Shown here: positions 55,306 through 64,000 of the stretch, in pieces | Layout of the letters: every line of letters starts with the position of its first letter | Numbering within the stretch: position 1 is the stretch's first letter | DNA from: Helicobacter muridarum | GTDB lineage: Bacteria > Campylobacterota > Campylobacteria > Campylobacterales > Helicobacteraceae | Assembly (NCBI RefSeq): GCF_000765805.2 | Contig: NZ_JRPD02000006.1 | Coordinates: 35,373-99,372, forward strand | Direction: 5' to 3' | DNA: 64,000 bases | Notes under the pieces: generated by a model | The model's database searches: none | Told to the model about the DNA's origin: nothing | What the model saw: only the letters and a program-made list of their open reading frames with translations | Translations under genes and position numbers: made by a program

Positions 55306-58190
55306 TCACTCCCTCTCAATAATTTTTATTTCTTCATTTGTAAGATTATATAGCGAATAGACTAAAGTATTTATTTCTTTATCCGTCTTTTCTATTGTTT
55401 CATTGAAATTTTTATCTTTTGTTTTGCTAATTCTTTCACAAAATCGGCAAAAGATAGATTATAAAAACTTTCTATATTTTGCGTTATCTTTTTCAGATTG
55501 TAAGTTTCTTTAATTCTGCTAATAAATCTATTTGTTTTTTTCTGTAAATCTTTATTAAGAGACAGCATTTTTTCAGAAAGTTCTACTAATGGCTTCTGTT
55601 GCTTTGGTGTTGTTTTGGGAATATAGAAAGTTTCTATTTGACTTCCTTTCAAATAAATATAAGCACCACCAATTTTTGTAGAGCCATAAATAACATTATA
55701 AATATATGTTGTAAGTTTTGAATTAAGAATAGCCAAAACAAAATCTATTATATTTGATTCTATATCAAAATAATATATTCTATCTAATATATGAGTTTCT
55801 TTAATTATGCTTTATCGCTTTTATTTTTAAAACAGTTCGAGGAAGCAAGATTAAATCTTGTGAAAATTCTTTTATTTTTTCTTCTTTTTCTTTAGAATCC
55901 TTATATTCTATGAATAATTTTTCTACTGGAAAACAATAACCATTTGATAAATAAGTAGATTTTATTGCTTCTATATCAGATTTTTCTACAAAATCTATCT
56001 TAGAGTTTAGCAATCCTCTCTTTATAGATTTTGTTAAATCTTTTAATTGTTTAGATTTTTCTTTTACTTTATTTATTATATTTTTAGAATCATTAGTATT
56101 TTCAAAATCTATTAAAACTTTTGATTTATTTTTCTATATATGAATATATAAGGATAAACTGAAGCGTCAGAAAAAATATTATCTAAAGAAACATTTTTTA
56201 TACTTTTAATGGAGCAATTTTTATTTATATAGTTTGATATATAAACCATATTCAGCAGATAAAAACTTATTAGGCTGAATCAATCCAATTAAACCATTTT
56301 GTTTTGCTAAATTTATTGCTAATTCATTGAATATGATATACAAATCATATTGTTTATATGCTGAAAAATATTTTTTCTATTTCATTTTTCTGTTTATTAT
56401 CTAATTGAGTTCTTCTTACATAAGGCGGATTTCCAATAATTACATCAAAACCGCCTTTTTCAAAAACATCTGGAAATTCTTTCTTCCAATTAAAAGCCTT
56501 TTTTCCTGCTATTGCTTCATTATCAATAAGGGAATTGCCACATTTAATTTTATCGTTCAAAGTTGTTAATTTTCTATTTCGTGCTGCGGTATGAAGCCAT
56601 AATGATAATTTGGTAATTTCTATGCTATCCTCATTTATATCTACTCCATATAAATTATTTTCGAGAATTGTATTCTCAATTTGAGAAAAGTTTAATTCAT
56701 TCTTATGTATTTTAGACCAGAGATAATCAATTAAAGTATGCTCCTTTCTTAATCGGCTCAATGCTGAGTTTAAGAAAGCACCAGAGCCACACGCACAGTC
56801 TAATATTTTAAGACTTAAAAGCCAATCGCGATATTTATTTAGTCTTTCGTCTAATTGGTATATTGTCTTTTTTTGATATTTTTTATCAAAAGTATATTCT
56901 TTATCATTTATTTTCAACTCTTCTTTCTTTGCTTCACAAAGTTTGCCTATTGTATTTTCAATAATATATTTAGTAATATATTCTGGTGTATAAAAAACTC
57001 CGTCTTTCTTTCGCTTTCCTATATTTGCGTTTTTAGCCTTTATTCCTTTTCTTTCGTTTTCTATTTCTTTCTGGACTTCTTCAATTTCCGTTAATGAGTT
57101 TTCAAAAATCCTACCTAAAATATCTACGCTGATTTGACTTTGAAAGTCATAATTTGCCAATCTTTGAGAATGGATATATAAAACATCATCGCCAATCTTT
57201 ACACTATCTAGTGTTTCATCTGGTTTGAATAAGCCACCATTATATGCAAAGACATCTTTTGAACTGTCGCTATCATTCTTGAAGCCTTTATCAATTCTAT
57301 CAAAGAATGTTTTGAAAACATTATATAATGGCTGATAATAGCCTAATTCTTTCAATTTTTTATAATCGTTAATAATTCCAATAGCTGAATTAATGGGTAG
57401 CAGATTTCTATCTTCACAGAATAAAACAAACAAAATCTTATCAAGAAGCTTTTGAGTTTTTTTGAATAACAAAAGCTTGTCTATCTCTATATTGTTTTTT
57501 ATCAAATCTTTAAATAAAGCCCCTTTGAAACTTGAATAATCGGAATAGAAGTTATTGGTTATTTCTTTTTCTTCTGTTAATGTCTCGTATTTTAATTTCA
57601 GTGGTATATCATTGGTTATGTTTTCTAATTGTAAAAGCAAATAAAGCAAATCAAAACTATCTTTTGATAGATTAAAAAGATTAAATTCTTCATATTTTAT
57701 TTGAGTTTCAACATATAAACGCAATCTTTCGAAATTAGAAACTATTACATAATTACATTTTTCGTGATGATTTTTATAACTAAACGCTTGAAATGCTACT
57801 TTGTCTAAATCTTGCGTGTAAGTTCCCTTTAATTCTATAACAGCTTTCACTTCATTATTTATAATAATAGCTCCATCTGATTTCTTGGAGTTTGATTTAC
57901 TTTCATTCTTTAATTCAGTAAGAATATTGTAATTTACTTCTGGCGCAATTGTATAGCCTAAGATGGAGCAAAATAAATCTCTAATAAAACCCTCTTGATA
58001 TTGTTCTTATTTTGAGTTTCTTATATTTTTTTGTTTTTCTTTGTTTGCAAATATCTGGCAGTATAAAGAATATTTTTCAGTTAATAATTCTTTATCAATT
58101 TTTGATAGATACTTTTGGATTACTTTCTTTTGAAAGATTGTAAAACCACCGACTTATTATTGCTGATTGTATACCCTCCTTAATAATATT
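55306..58190 (-). pseudogene. Wrecked type IIG (Eco57I-like) restriction-modification gene
   Basis: Read on the minus strand, about 960 codons of one ancestral gene can be followed. From the start: FQKKVIQKYL and YCQIF, stop TAA at 58007-58009 where a Glu is expected, EQYQEGFIRDLF, the nuclease motif KSDGAIIINNEVKAVIELKG, methylase motifs CACGSGAFLNSAL and the amino-methylase NPPY. Open pieces are 56354-58006 (first usable start GTG 57850), about 55801-56130 and 55392-55800. Frame breaks lie near 58115, 56366, 56242, 56130, 55805 and 55400. The C-terminal specificity part (YIPKTTPKQQKPLVEL) is still readable. No full protein can be made. Confidence 0.85.
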
Positions 58191-58211
58191 ACACTTTTAG
58201 TATATCTTTGA

Positions 58212-59357
58212 TTATCTCTTTATACCTGATTGCACATTTAACTTTAAGATATATAGCTTTGATAATGAGGCTACATATAATAGCGATTTGATTTGTTTGC
58301 TTGATTTTATATTAGATTCTATGTTGGAATATTTAGCTTGATGAGATTTAGCATCTCTCTGGAATTGTCTATTTATATTTAATAATTCTAAATCATTTAG
58401 ACTAAAGGCAAAGTTACCAACTACTTGAGGGAAAATAATCTCTCCTAATAGCTTTCCACTCGCATTAAACACTTTTATGCCATTGGCACTACTAGACCAT
58501 ATATTTCCCATAGAATCAACTTTAATCCCATCAGGAAACCCAGGCTCAATAACAGCCAAGATTCGCTCATTTTTTAGAGTTTTATCTTTAGCTATGTCAT
58601 AGGCTAGGATTCTATGTTGCAAGGATTTATTGTTAATATCATATGCTAGCTGGCTATCTGCTATATATAGAATCTTTTCATCAGGGCTAAGTGCTAGCCC
58701 ATTTGGGGTTTTTAGTAATGGCGTATTCAGCCTTATTATATCATTTGAATTAGGAGAATATCTATATACAAATTCCCCATCAATTTCTTGTTTCCCTCCA
58801 TATCCTTCGAGTGGATTTAATAATCCAAATCTTGGATCGCTAAACCAAATATCTCCACTGCTATCAACGATTAAGTCGTTAGGACTATTAAATTTCATGC
58901 CTTGATAGGAATCTAGTAATACTTTCCATTGTTCTTCTTTTAATGGCTTTGGGCTTTTTATTTGTTTTAATGTAGTTAAATTTAGTTTTTCAATAGCGCG
59001 CTTGCCATGCGATGCGGCTATGAGATTACATTTGGTATCTAGGGCATGACCATTTTGGAAATGAGAAGGTTTGAGCCAAATACTAGTTTTTATTTTAGGC
59101 TCTTGATTTTCCCAATCTATCTTGAGTAGCAGTAACACATTTGATTTTACATCACTAAAAACCACATTGCCATTTGGTAATGCTTGCACTCCTTCTAGCC
59201 ATTCGCCTCCCTCATATGCAATAATTGGCTCTTGATTAGAATCTATAAGCTTGTGAAATGATTTGTCATACGACTTGAATGTAATCTTACTATTTGCACT
59301 GTGTTTTGCATGTGAGATTCCAAATGCTATAGCTATAAATAATATAAATATGTTCAT
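58212..59357 (-). CDS. Exported SMP-30/gluconolactonase-like beta-propeller protein
   Basis: 381 aa. A signal peptide of about 17 residues (ends SHA), then six-bladed propeller motifs: GGEWLEGVQALPNGNVVFSD, MKFNSPNDLIVDSSGDIWFSDPRFG, LKTPNGLALSPDEKILYIADS and PGFPDGIKVDSMGNIWSSS. These residues bind the divalent metal in SMP-30 lactonases, which hydrolyse sugar lactones. The product would be periplasmic. AAGGAT lies ahead of the ATG. It is the third gene of an operon with the MBOAT and SGNH-like genes, 14 bases after the second. Confidence 0.82.
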   Translation of the reverse strand: MNIFILFIAIAFGISHAKHSANSKITFKSYDKSFHKLIDSNQEPIIAYEGGEWLEGVQALPNGNVVFSDVKSNVLLLLKIDWENQEPKIKTSIWLKPSHFQNGHALDTKCNLIAASHGKRAIEKLNLTTLKQIKSPKPLKEEQWKVLLDSYQGMKFNSPNDLIVDSSGDIWFSDPRFGLLNPLEGYGGKQEIDGEFVYRYSPNSNDIIRLNTPLLKTPNGLALSPDEKILYIADSQLAYDINNKSLQHRILAYDIAKDKTLKNERILAVIEPGFPDGIKVDSMGNIWSSSANGIKVFNASGKLLGEIIFPQVVGNFAFSLNDLELLNINRQFQRDAKSHQAKYSNIESNIKSSKQIKSLLYVASLSKLYILKLNVQSGIKR

Positions 59358-59371
59358 TTCTATCCTTGTTG

Positions 59372-60523
59372 TTAATCTTTTAATCCCATATCTAATATTT
59401 TTGCAATTCTTGCTATATCATAGCTTTCTATTTTTTGCCTTGTTTCTTGTATATAAGATTCTACATTATTGGTTGTTATCCTATGCTTGTTTGTTGCAAT
59501 AGAATCAATTTGCATTTCATTCATATCGCGCCCATAGTGTGTGGTGTCAAAGTAGTTTGCAAGCCTGTTGGGGTAATCTAGTGAATCAAAGCCATAAATT
59601 CCTACATTTTCCATGTCTTTTGTCATTTCTACTAAAAGCCTTAAAGACATCTCCCATTCATATAAGTCATATATCTCATCTTTCAATCTAAATGTAAGCC
59701 TAGTATATGGTGGTATTACAAAATAAAACTTGGTATTTGGGTTTTGTTTCGCTAAGAATAAAATATTATCATTTAAGTATGCTTCATGACGTTTTATATC
59801 TATTTCATGTTCTGCTACTGTAAATGGATTGTTAGCGAAATTTCTCAAATCATCATAGAGTTTCTTAGTTTTTTTGTTTTGGTTACGAGTTAACCATGCC
59901 CTTATTTCTTCATCTGTATCTAACTTTGTTGTGTCTGCTGTTTTTGTATTGCTTTGTGTATCACTTGATTGAATTCTTTGTCTATATGTGTTCTTATTTC
60001 CTACACATTCTTGGTTTAGAGACCATATTAGAGCGCATGAGATGAAATGATAATTTAGATATAGTTTTATGTCATTTATTGGGTTCTCATCATAGATATA
60101 TTTAAAGTCTCTAGCATCTTTATCTACTGTTTGCCAAAATCCCTCTATAGACATGATGACTTGCTTTATGTTCTTATGCTTTAATCCATAGTTTAGTATT
60201 ACTGCTTTTTCATAGTTGCTAGCCCCGCCTGTTGAGAAATTTACCCAAGTCCCTTTAAGCTTCTCATCTGCTAGTTTTTCATCTGATTTAAATAGCATTG
60301 ATGAGCCCATGATTATAGAATCAAACTGATAAAAATCTATCACCCCTCTAGCTTGCGATCTCCCATGTCCAGTATAGTCAAAGAATGTAATATCTCTCCA
60401 ATAAGGCTTATGCCAAATTTGCATAGGATCATATAGATATAATAAGATAGAAATGCCTGCTGCAAATGGTATGGGGACGCAAAGGACACATAGATAGAAC
60501 AGTTTATATGGATTCTTTATCAT
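59372..60523 (-). CDS. Membrane-anchored SGNH-hydrolase-like partner of the MBOAT protein
   Basis: 383 aa. One N-terminal helix (about residues 8-30), then a periplasmic domain with the SGNH-type serine in MGSSMLFKS (Ser74 or Ser75) and a C-terminal D-x-x-H pair (FDTTHYG, about residues 322-328), which match blocks I and V. Related proteins pair with AlgI/DltB-like MBOAT enzymes and pass acyl groups to a polymer. It lies 10 bases after the MBOAT gene, same strand. No named family recognised with certainty. Confidence 0.68.
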   Translation of the reverse strand: MIKNPYKLFYLCVLCVPIPFAAGISILLYLYDPMQIWHKPYWRDITFFDYTGHGRSQARGVIDFYQFDSIIMGSSMLFKSDEKLADEKLKGTWVNFSTGGASNYEKAVILNYGLKHKNIKQVIMSIEGFWQTVDKDARDFKYIYDENPINDIKLYLNYHFISCALIWSLNQECVGNKNTYRQRIQSSDTQSNTKTADTTKLDTDEEIRAWLTRNQNKKTKKLYDDLRNFANNPFTVAEHEIDIKRHEAYLNDNILFLAKQNPNTKFYFVIPPYTRLTFRLKDEIYDLYEWEMSLRLLVEMTKDMENVGIYGFDSLDYPNRLANYFDTTHYGRDMNEMQIDSIATNKHRITTNNVESYIQETRQKIESYDIARIAKILDMGLKD

Positions 60524-60533
60524 GCTTATATCT

Positions 60534-62330
60534 CTAGAAACTAAAATATATAAATTCGCTGTAAGGGTTTATAATTAGTATAATTACTGATGTATATAAT
60601 ATAACCATTGTAAAAATAGCCCACATAGCATTAACTCTAAACTTACCTGTAATTTCTACACTATTTTTCAAACCTAAACACATAATAAAAGCTAGAACTA
60701 TGTATATCAATGTATCATTTCTTCCATATATATTTTCTAGGAAATGAGGAACTAATCTAGCCTTATGCGGAATCTCAACCCACACAATACCAAACATACC
60801 CTTAAGTAAATTTAGCGCGCCTTGTAAATTTTCTGCTCTAAAGAATACCCAAGTAATATTGATAAAATTAAATGTTACAATCCAGCAAAGAATCTTATAA
60901 ATTTTGGAATCTAGAAAACTTATTAATATGCCCCTTATTTTATTATTCTTAGCATCATTATCTTTAGAATCTCTTATACTATCAATCCACCAAGAATATA
61001 TTCTATGTATAACCATTGCTATACCATGCAAGATTCCCCATATAATGAATCCTATACCAGCACCATGCCATACGCCACTAATGCAGGCTACAATAAATAG
61101 ATTACGCAATGTAAAAATTTTATTGTGAATATGCTCTATCTTAAGCTTAGTATATATATACTTATTTATTCTTCTTTTATCTATGTAATCTTTGTTAGTA
61201 TCTCTATTATGCTTGTCATTCCTATTGCCGCCTAATGGAATATAGATATAACTCTTAAGAAATCTTCCAAGTGTTATATGCCATTTTCGCCAAAACTCTG
61301 TAATATTTAAAGATTTGTAAGGTGAATAAAAATTAATTGGCAGCATGATATTAAATAGCAAGCCAAGCCCTATTGCCATATCGCAATATCCACTAAAATC
61401 AAAATAAAGCTGAAATGTATAAGATAAAGATGTAGCCCATGATTCAAATATATTTAAAAATCTTCCAGAATCAACAACACCAAAGCCAGCATTAGCCCAT
61501 ATTGAAAAACTATCTGCAATCACTACTTTCTTAAATAATCCAATAGAAAAAATAAATATCCCTCTAGTAATATTTTTGTGATTTAAAACCTTGTTATTTT
61601 TATTGGTAAATTGTGGCATCATCTCTGCATGATGTAAGATGGGACCAGCAATTAAATGTGGGAAAAATGTAACAAATAACGCATAGTTAATAAGGCTTCT
61701 TTCTTCTACTACCCCTTCATAACAATCAACCAAGTATGCAATCTGCGTAATAGTAAAAAAGCTAATACCAAGCGGCAAAATGATATTCAATGTAAGAATA
61801 TCTTTATGAAATATATATTCTATAGTTTCTAAGAAGAAATTCATATATTTAAAATAACCAAGCAATGCTATATTAAACGTTAAGGCTATAAAAAGAAGTA
61901 GCTTTGGTTTTAGTATTATCAGAGATTTAGATTCAATATTTTTATATTTAGTTTCATTCTTTAAGACTTTAGAATAACAATCATTAGATGTATTAGATTC
62001 TTTGCTTTGATTTGCATTACCCAATTTTAATCCAAGCATATAAGAATCTAGGCTTAGATTTTGTAAATTTTTCTTAGTAGGTTTTAATGCAAAAGATTCT
62101 ATATTTTTTCTTCTTGCTTTAATAATAAAGCCAGATAAACAATAATTAAATCCAATAGACATTAAGAGTAAGGGTAGATACCCTATATCCCAATATCCAT
62201 AAAAGGACAAACTAGCGCACATAAGCCATATAATGCTAACTCTAGTGAATCCTTTATGATTTAGCATAAAATATATAAAAAATGTAATAGGTAAAAAAAC
62301 AAATATAAATTCATATGAATTAAATAGCAT
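60534..62330 (-). CDS. MBOAT-family membrane O-acyltransferase (AlgI/DltB-like)
   Basis: 598 aa with about ten helices. Diagnostic segments: FLPITFFIYF at the start, FFPHLIAGPILHH, NFYSPYKSLNITEFWRKWHI, LKSYIYIPLGGNR, and the histidine motif VWHGAGIGFIIWG. A polar insert (about residues 70-135) interrupts the N-terminal part. MBOAT enzymes of this class transfer acyl, often acetyl, groups across the inner membrane to a surface polymer. First gene of the three-gene unit; AAGGAA lies ahead of the ATG. Confidence 0.92.
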   Translation of the reverse strand: MLFNSYEFIFVFLPITFFIYFMLNHKGFTRVSIIWLMCASLSFYGYWDIGYLPLLLMSIGFNYCLSGFIIKARRKNIESFALKPTKKNLQNLSLDSYMLGLKLGNANQSKESNTSNDCYSKVLKNETKYKNIESKSLIILKPKLLLFIALTFNIALLGYFKYMNFFLETIEYIFHKDILTLNIILPLGISFFTITQIAYLVDCYEGVVEERSLINYALFVTFFPHLIAGPILHHAEMMPQFTNKNNKVLNHKNITRGIFIFSIGLFKKVVIADSFSIWANAGFGVVDSGRFLNIFESWATSLSYTFQLYFDFSGYCDMAIGLGLLFNIMLPINFYSPYKSLNITEFWRKWHITLGRFLKSYIYIPLGGNRNDKHNRDTNKDYIDKRRINKYIYTKLKIEHIHNKIFTLRNLFIVACISGVWHGAGIGFIIWGILHGIAMVIHRIYSWWIDSIRDSKDNDAKNNKIRGILISFLDSKIYKILCWIVTFNFINITWVFFRAENLQGALNLLKGMFGIVWVEIPHKARLVPHFLENIYGRNDTLIYIVLAFIMCLGLKNSVEITGKFRVNAMWAIFTMVILYTSVIILIINPYSEFIYFSF

Positions 62331-62472
62331 GAGTTTCCTTATTTATTATGCTAAATTGTGTTATTGAGTTAAGCTCGATAGTATTTATCCTTGCTGTATT
62401 TAGTAGGCAAGTAATCATTATGTAAGTAAATTGCAAATGTTTTGCTCTATTTACAATTATTTATTCCTTGCT

Positions 62473-62979
62473 CTATCTATTAGTGATTATCTCTGGATAT
62501 ATATCATGTAATAGCAATCTCTTTTTTGCCATTTTGGCAAATCTCTTGCCATTGCCATAGTTTACATATGGATCTATGCTTAACCCACCACGAGGTAAAA
62601 ACTTACCCCATACCTCCAAATATCTAGGCTCTAAGATTGCTATTAAGTCCTTAGCAATAACATTCACACAATCCTCATGGAATCCACCGTGATTTCTAAA
62701 ACTAAAAAGATATAGTTTCAATGATTTTGATTCAACTATTTTGTTATTTGGAATATAGCTTATATATATAGTGGCAAAATCTGGCTGCCCTGTAATTGGG
62801 CACAAAGATGTGAATTCTGGGCAGTTAAATTTTATAAAATAGTCATTATCAGGGTGCGGATTTGGGACTGTTTCTAATATATCTGGGTTGTAATTAAAGT
62901 CATATTTTGTATCTTGTCCAAGTGATCTTAGCTTAGGCTTTCTTTCTGTTTTTCTTGTTTCTTGTTTAGATTCTTGCAT
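62473..62979 (-). CDS. queF: NADPH-dependent 7-cyano-7-deazaguanine reductase QueF
   Basis: 168 aa, the short unimodular type. Catalytic Cys60 and Asp67 in [11 protein letters not shown]; the substrate motif [16 protein letters not shown] (about residues 95-110) is the QueF signature. Reduces preQ0 to preQ1 in queuosine synthesis. The ATG is preceded by AAGGAT at a slightly long spacing. A small hairpin lies 38 bases upstream (63017-63043), but it does not match a known preQ1 riboswitch. Confidence 0.95.
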   Translation of the reverse strand: MQESKQETRKTERKPKLRSLGQDTKYDFNYNPDILETVPNPHPDNDYFIKFNCPEFTSLCPITGQPDFATIYISYIPNNKIVESKSLKLYLFSFRNHGGFHEDCVNVIAKDLIAILEPRYLEVWGKFLPRGGLSIDPYVNYGNGKRFAKMAKKRLLLHDIYPEIITNR

Positions 62980-63455
62980 AATTTGAGATGATCCTTTTAT
63001 ATGTTGTTTATATAGCCTGTGAACTTGTTCTTGATATTCACAGCGTAAAAATAATAGCCACCTTCCTTAATCTTTGTAAAAATGATAATATACAAACAAA
63101 AACTAGAATAAAAAACACAAATTTAAAATATGGAATTTTAAATGGATAATGAGCAATTGAAAATTTTTAACTGTTATGAACGATTTACAAATTCAACAAG
63201 CTGAATTGCAAAATAAGCAAATTGAAGTCAATGATAAATAATACTTCTAAAAATATAAATAATATTTCCATTACAATATCAAATAAAGAAAGAGCAAGGA
63301 TTTACCACATTAAATACTTCTTTATCTATGTGTTGATAGTTATTTTTTCAAATGAATTTTTAAAATAATTAAATTTTGTTTTCAAGTTTTTAGTGTAAAA
63401 TAGTAAAATTTAAAAATTATGTTAAAATATAAAGAAATCAAAATCAAGGATACCT
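62980..63455. other. 476-base gap between divergent queF and tautomerase genes
   Basis: Holds the queF leader hairpin (63017-63043) and short broken open stretches such as MNDLQIQQAELQNKQIEVND from 63177, which may be a coiled-coil remnant of a lost gene. No RNA gene recognised. Confidence 0.35.
63017..63043 (-). other. Hairpin in the queF leader
   Basis: CTGTGAA and TTCACAG pair as a seven-base stem around a 13-base loop. It lies in the probable 5' untranslated region of queF (62979 start). It does not show the loop-tail layout of preQ1-I, nor preQ1-II, so it is listed only as a structure. Confidence 0.35.
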
Positions 63456-63671
63456 ATGCCCTTTGTTAATATAAAAATCACAAAAGAAAACGGCGAGCCT
63501 ACTTTAAAGCAAAAGCAAGAGTTGATTGAGGGCGTTACAGATTTGCTTGCTAAAGTTTTGCATAAAAACAAGGCTTCTACTGTGGTGATTATTGATGAAA
63601 TTGACACAGACAATTATGGTTTAGGTGGGAAAGCTATCACTGAAGTGAGAAAAGAGCAGGGTAAAAATTAG
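63456..63671 (+). CDS. 4-oxalocrotonate tautomerase-family protein
   Basis: 71 aa. Begins MPFVNIKI; removal of Met exposes the catalytic Pro1, and Arg residues expected at positions about 11 and 39 are replaced by Glu/Lys-type residues that I cannot align with confidence. The family carries out keto-enol tautomerisation; 2-hydroxymuconate is only one substrate. AAGGAT precedes the ATG. It is a common small gene in Helicobacter with unknown physiological role. Confidence 0.85.
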   Translation: MPFVNIKITKENGEPTLKQKQELIEGVTDLLAKVLHKNKASTVVIIDEIDTDNYGLGGKAITEVRKEQGKN

Positions 63672-63748
63672 CTTTTCTTTGTTGTATTGGGTCATTGAAG
63701 CTTGTTGTGTTCCATACAAACCTTTAAAATGGGAGTTTTTATCTGAAG

Positions 63749-64000
63749 TCAATTATGCGAAGTAGTTTTTATGGGTAAAAGCACAAGAAAGCTAAATATT
63801 AAACAAATTCCACAAAAGATAAATATCCAAAAATATACGTCTAAAAAGCTTAATAAATAAGCAAAAAGAAAAGAAAAAATGGCTTGAAAAATTCCAAAAG
63901 TAAGAGTTAAAAAACTTGAGCTTGTGGTAAAATGCTCTTTAGAAACAATTTTTAATGCTAAGGAATTAGTGAGTGTTACATTACCGTTGTTGTAAAACCC
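63749..64000 (-). CDS. C-terminal part of an MFS transporter (truncated by the window)
   Basis: 83 residues reading from the window edge to a TGA at 63749-63751 on the minus strand. Two hydrophobic helices (TFGIFQAIFSFLFAYLLSFL and WIFIFCGICLIFSFLVLL) follow a loop NGNVTLTNSLALKIVSKEHF, the layout of the last helices of major-facilitator drug or metabolite transporters. The start codon lies beyond the window. Substrate cannot be inferred. Confidence 0.55.
   Translation of the reverse strand, partial: GFYNNGNVTLTNSLALKIVSKEHFTTSSSFLTLTFGIFQAIFSFLFAYLLSFLDVYFWIFIFCGICLIFSFLVLLPIKTTSHN

Noticed and set aside
63017..63043. Known preQ1-I or preQ1-II riboswitch upstream of queF
   Set aside because: The stem has no A-rich tail or the loop pattern needed for the pseudoknot, so only an unassigned hairpin is reported.

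Overview
The window is AT-rich DNA from a Campylobacterota genome, almost certainly a Helicobacter other than H. pylori. Support comes from the gene set and order: cheW-cheA(with receiver)-cheV next to an LpxH-like phosphoesterase, rpsT-prfA, a MurF with an N-terminal membrane domain, lutABC, nikR, TTG starts on several genes, and isolated TATAAT -10 boxes without -35 boxes. The species cannot be named from the sequence alone. I saw no tRNA, rRNA, insertion sequence, prophage or CRISPR array.

Layout. 1-5.4 kb: LRAT-domain protein, PepSY-type membrane protein, tsaB, hypC, a small acidic ORF, an outer-membrane barrel, a CNNM/CorC-like protein; a G13 tract lies between the first two genes. 5.6-15.4 kb: ychF, two members of an unrecognised cysteine-containing exported family (6.8 and 14.2 kb), murF-acyP, and the lactate operon lutABC. 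15.5-29.6 kb: a sensor kinase/response regulator pair, pepF, ppiA, a degenerate trypsin-like exported protein, a TolC/MacA pair without MacB, an enlarged der, a small barrel protein, an iron/cobalamin-type binding protein and an unknown anchored protein. 29.8-37.9 kb: a broken restriction nuclease, addB, a GT-C glycosyltransferase split at an (AT)11 tract, rpsT, prfA and a solitary rnpA. 38.3-50.8 kb: a BCCT transporter joined to a CntA/GbcA-type Rieske oxygenase, aspB, fliR, an NFACT protein, the chemotaxis block and thiS. 51-64 kb: NlpC/P60 peptidase, ArsC/Spx-like protein, murD, nikR with a perfect palindrome upstream, a wrecked type IIG restriction-modification gene, a lactonase/SGNH-like/MBOAT operon, queF, a tautomerase and the C-terminus of an MFS transporter.

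Themes. Envelope: murF, murD, NlpC/P60, LpxH-like, MBOAT cassette and the phase-variable glycosyltransferase all act on the cell surface. Motility and sensing: fliR, cheW, cheA, cheV and a separate two-component pair. Carbon and amines: LutABC oxidises lactate; the BCCT-Rieske pair suggests import and oxidation of a quaternary amine such as carnitine or glycine betaine, unusual for the genus. Defence: both restriction genes in the window are dead or broken. The most interesting items are the BCCT-Rieske pair, the (AT)11 switch, the paired cysteine-containing exported proteins, and the three-gene MBOAT operon.
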